A DNA stretch of 64,000 nt from Hydractinia symbiolongicarpus (taxonomy: Eukaryota; Cnidaria; Hydrozoa; Anthoathecata; Hydractiniidae), in assembly GCF_029227915.1 (NCBI RefSeq), contig NC_079884.1, positions 10,168,001-10,232,000 on the forward strand, read 5' to 3'. A program made the translations under genes and the position numbers. The notes beneath the pieces were generated by a model, which saw nothing but the letters and a program-made list of their open reading frames with translations, was not told the origin of the DNA and did not search any database. Shown in pieces: positions 62,723 to 64,000 of this stretch. Each line of letters starts with the position of its first letter. The first letter of the stretch is position 1.

Positions 62723-62794
62723 CACCTAATAGCTTAGTGGTAAAGCAGGACACCTTCAAATGTCTCGACGTAGGTTCGATTCCTACTTGGTTTT
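62723..62794 (+). tRNA. tRNA-like sequence (pseudo-tRNA or SINE head)
   Basis: The D arm (AGCTTAGTGGTAAAGC) and T arm (GTAGG, TTCGATT, CCTAC) are textbook. The acceptor arms (CACCTAA and TTGGTTT) pair at only five of seven positions, with one wobble. The anticodon arm has only four good pairs (GACA/TGTC) and an oversized loop around CTTCAA. The anticodon (TTC or TCA) cannot be fixed. A functional tRNA is doubtful. Confidence 0.35.
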
Positions 62795-63420
62795 ACAGTT
62801 GAAATCTTTGCGTGTCAGCCAGTTATGACGTAATATTGGAAAATAATTTCCTCCTTGTAATCTTCTATGTTCCTTTGTAAAGCTGCGTGACACTTTATTT
62901 GGTGTGTTTATGTTTACGTTGTAAGAATGAAGAAAAAAATAATTAGAAACACGTACTTTCAGCCACATAATGTGGAATCGTTTTTGTTTTGTTTGTTCTT
63001 GTTTTTTCTCATTATGATTCGAATCCAGTATGTGGTAAATGGCCCTACAATCGCTGCCGCCGCCGTGACGGAAGGGTAAGCCACAAAATCACACAACTCT
63101 GTATGTCTGACTTATTAAGAGACTAAGTACTGAATTTTACTTTTAAAATATTTTTTTTAAAAAAGAGCAACTGGATAATCCAAGTCGGAAGTTCTTGGCT
63201 TAAAAAACAATATAGCACTCGAGCAGAGATCAAATCAAGCAGAGAATTGGCTTAGCTACTCGGATTATTATTTCAATTAGGTGCGATTTTATGCATTATT
63301 ACAATGCATAAAAATTGAGGAACCGAAACGAGCAGCTTTAGCATTTCAATGTAATTTCATATAACTTAAGAAAAGGATAAGAAGGAGGAAATCAAAATTT
63401 TATTTTATTACGTCTGTGCG
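62795..63420. other. Intergenic DNA
   Basis: Nothing recognised; a short GCCGCCGCCG run lies near 63055. Confidence 0.4.
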
Positions 63421-63704
63421 TGTTATTATTGAACTTTTTTACCCAGGATAGACTTTTCAGTTTCTATTGGTACTGCTATCAACAAGGGTCCGGCGAAAGG
63501 GGTCCTGGTACATTTAAAGCTCCTATCCAAGCGACGAAAGCAAACACAGCAATCGCTTAACCAGACATCGCCTAAGATATTATTCTCAGTGAACGCTAAG
63601 CAAAAAGGAAAGATTCTCACTTTTATAGTCGCTAGCATGACTTGGCCAGGGTTTAAATTCACGACCTTTGCACAGGCAGCAAACGCTCCACCACAAGTCT
63701 ACAA
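63421..63704 (-). mobile_element. tRNA-derived SINE, family 1, minus-strand copy
   Basis: Read on -, the head is TGTGGTGGAGCGTTTGCTGC and TGCAAAGGTCGTGAATTTAA. It is followed by a body with TTTAAATGTACCAGGACCCC and ACTGAAAAGTCTATCCTGGG, and a tail AATAATAAC. These correspond in order to the copy at 50792-51044. A 78-codon open frame inside it is incidental. Confidence 0.75.
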
Positions 63705-63742
63705 GTTAATAAGATATTCATATACTTGAATATCTTATTAAC
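63705..63742. repeat. Perfect 16-bp hairpin abutting the SINE
   Basis: GTTAATAAGATATTCA, loop TATACT, then the exact reverse complement, starting directly at the SINE head end. Confidence 0.85.
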
Positions 63743-64000
63743 AAATCACTTTTATTATCAAGATATAGGTGCCTGTATGGTATTTATGTGCCTAAAAGTA
63801 ATTTCATTTATATTCTTTGCGTCTTCGATTGCGGGAACTAGTTGTACACACAAAATTAAATCAATTCGCTGTATTTATTTAATTTGAAATCTATTACGCC
63901 CTGTTTTGTTTATGAATATCAAAATTTAAGTAGGCTGGTCATTCATCCAATGTCTCCATTGTTTTACACAATAGACCTGTTGTTTTGAATCCCGAAACCC
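63743..64000. other. Window end, nothing recognised
   Basis: AT-rich sequence without a supported feature. Confidence 0.4.

Overview
This is an AT-rich, intron-dense animal genomic window. It carries five recognisable conserved protein genes separated by many degraded mobile elements. Short introns, SINE/MITE/Penelope-type debris and the gene set suggest an early-branching metazoan, most likely a medusozoan cnidarian. That assignment is inference; no species marker was found.

Layout: (1) 556-7864 (+) is the 3' two-thirds of a DHX9-type (RNA helicase A) gene; its dsRNA-binding domains lie to the left of the window. (2) 7865-10897 is the gap between two convergent genes and holds a broken SAP/YqaJ-exonuclease relic. 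(3) 10898-22804 (-) is a complete 21-exon VPS52 gene (GARP/EARP tether). All its phases join, giving a 720-residue protein that matches the family from end to end. (4) 22805-28193 is a mobile-element nest: two related TA-flanked inverted-repeat elements, a Penelope-like GIY-YIG fragment followed by a hammerhead-like motif, a LINE tail and a MITE. (5) 28194-32689 (+) is a four-exon CaRF/ALS2CR8-domain gene. (6) 34920-38264 (+) is a seven-exon membrane dipeptidase gene with all zinc ligands. (7) 39498 to at least 52891 (-) is a SynGAP/DAB2IP/RASAL2-type RasGAP gene (PH, C2, RasGAP, coiled coil); its 5' end is uncertain. (8) 56280-64000 has no supported protein gene. It contains MITEs, a 3.9-kb array of 114-bp satellite monomers each carrying a short inverted repeat, a tRNA-like sequence and a SINE.

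The five genes do not form one pathway. They are a helicase for nuclear RNA, a Golgi/endosome tethering subunit, a putative transcription factor, an ectopeptidase and a Ras off-switch. VPS52 and the CaRF-like gene are divergent across the mobile-element nest, and the dipeptidase and RasGAP genes are convergent.

The least explained structures are the 114-bp satellite with its hairpin and higher-order organisation, the pair of TA-flanked elements (one starting 185 bp upstream of the VPS52 start codon), a cluster of short CCTGGGAACGAGGTTG-like repeats confined to 33.2-38.7 kb, and a SINE whose tail touches a RasGAP splice donor.
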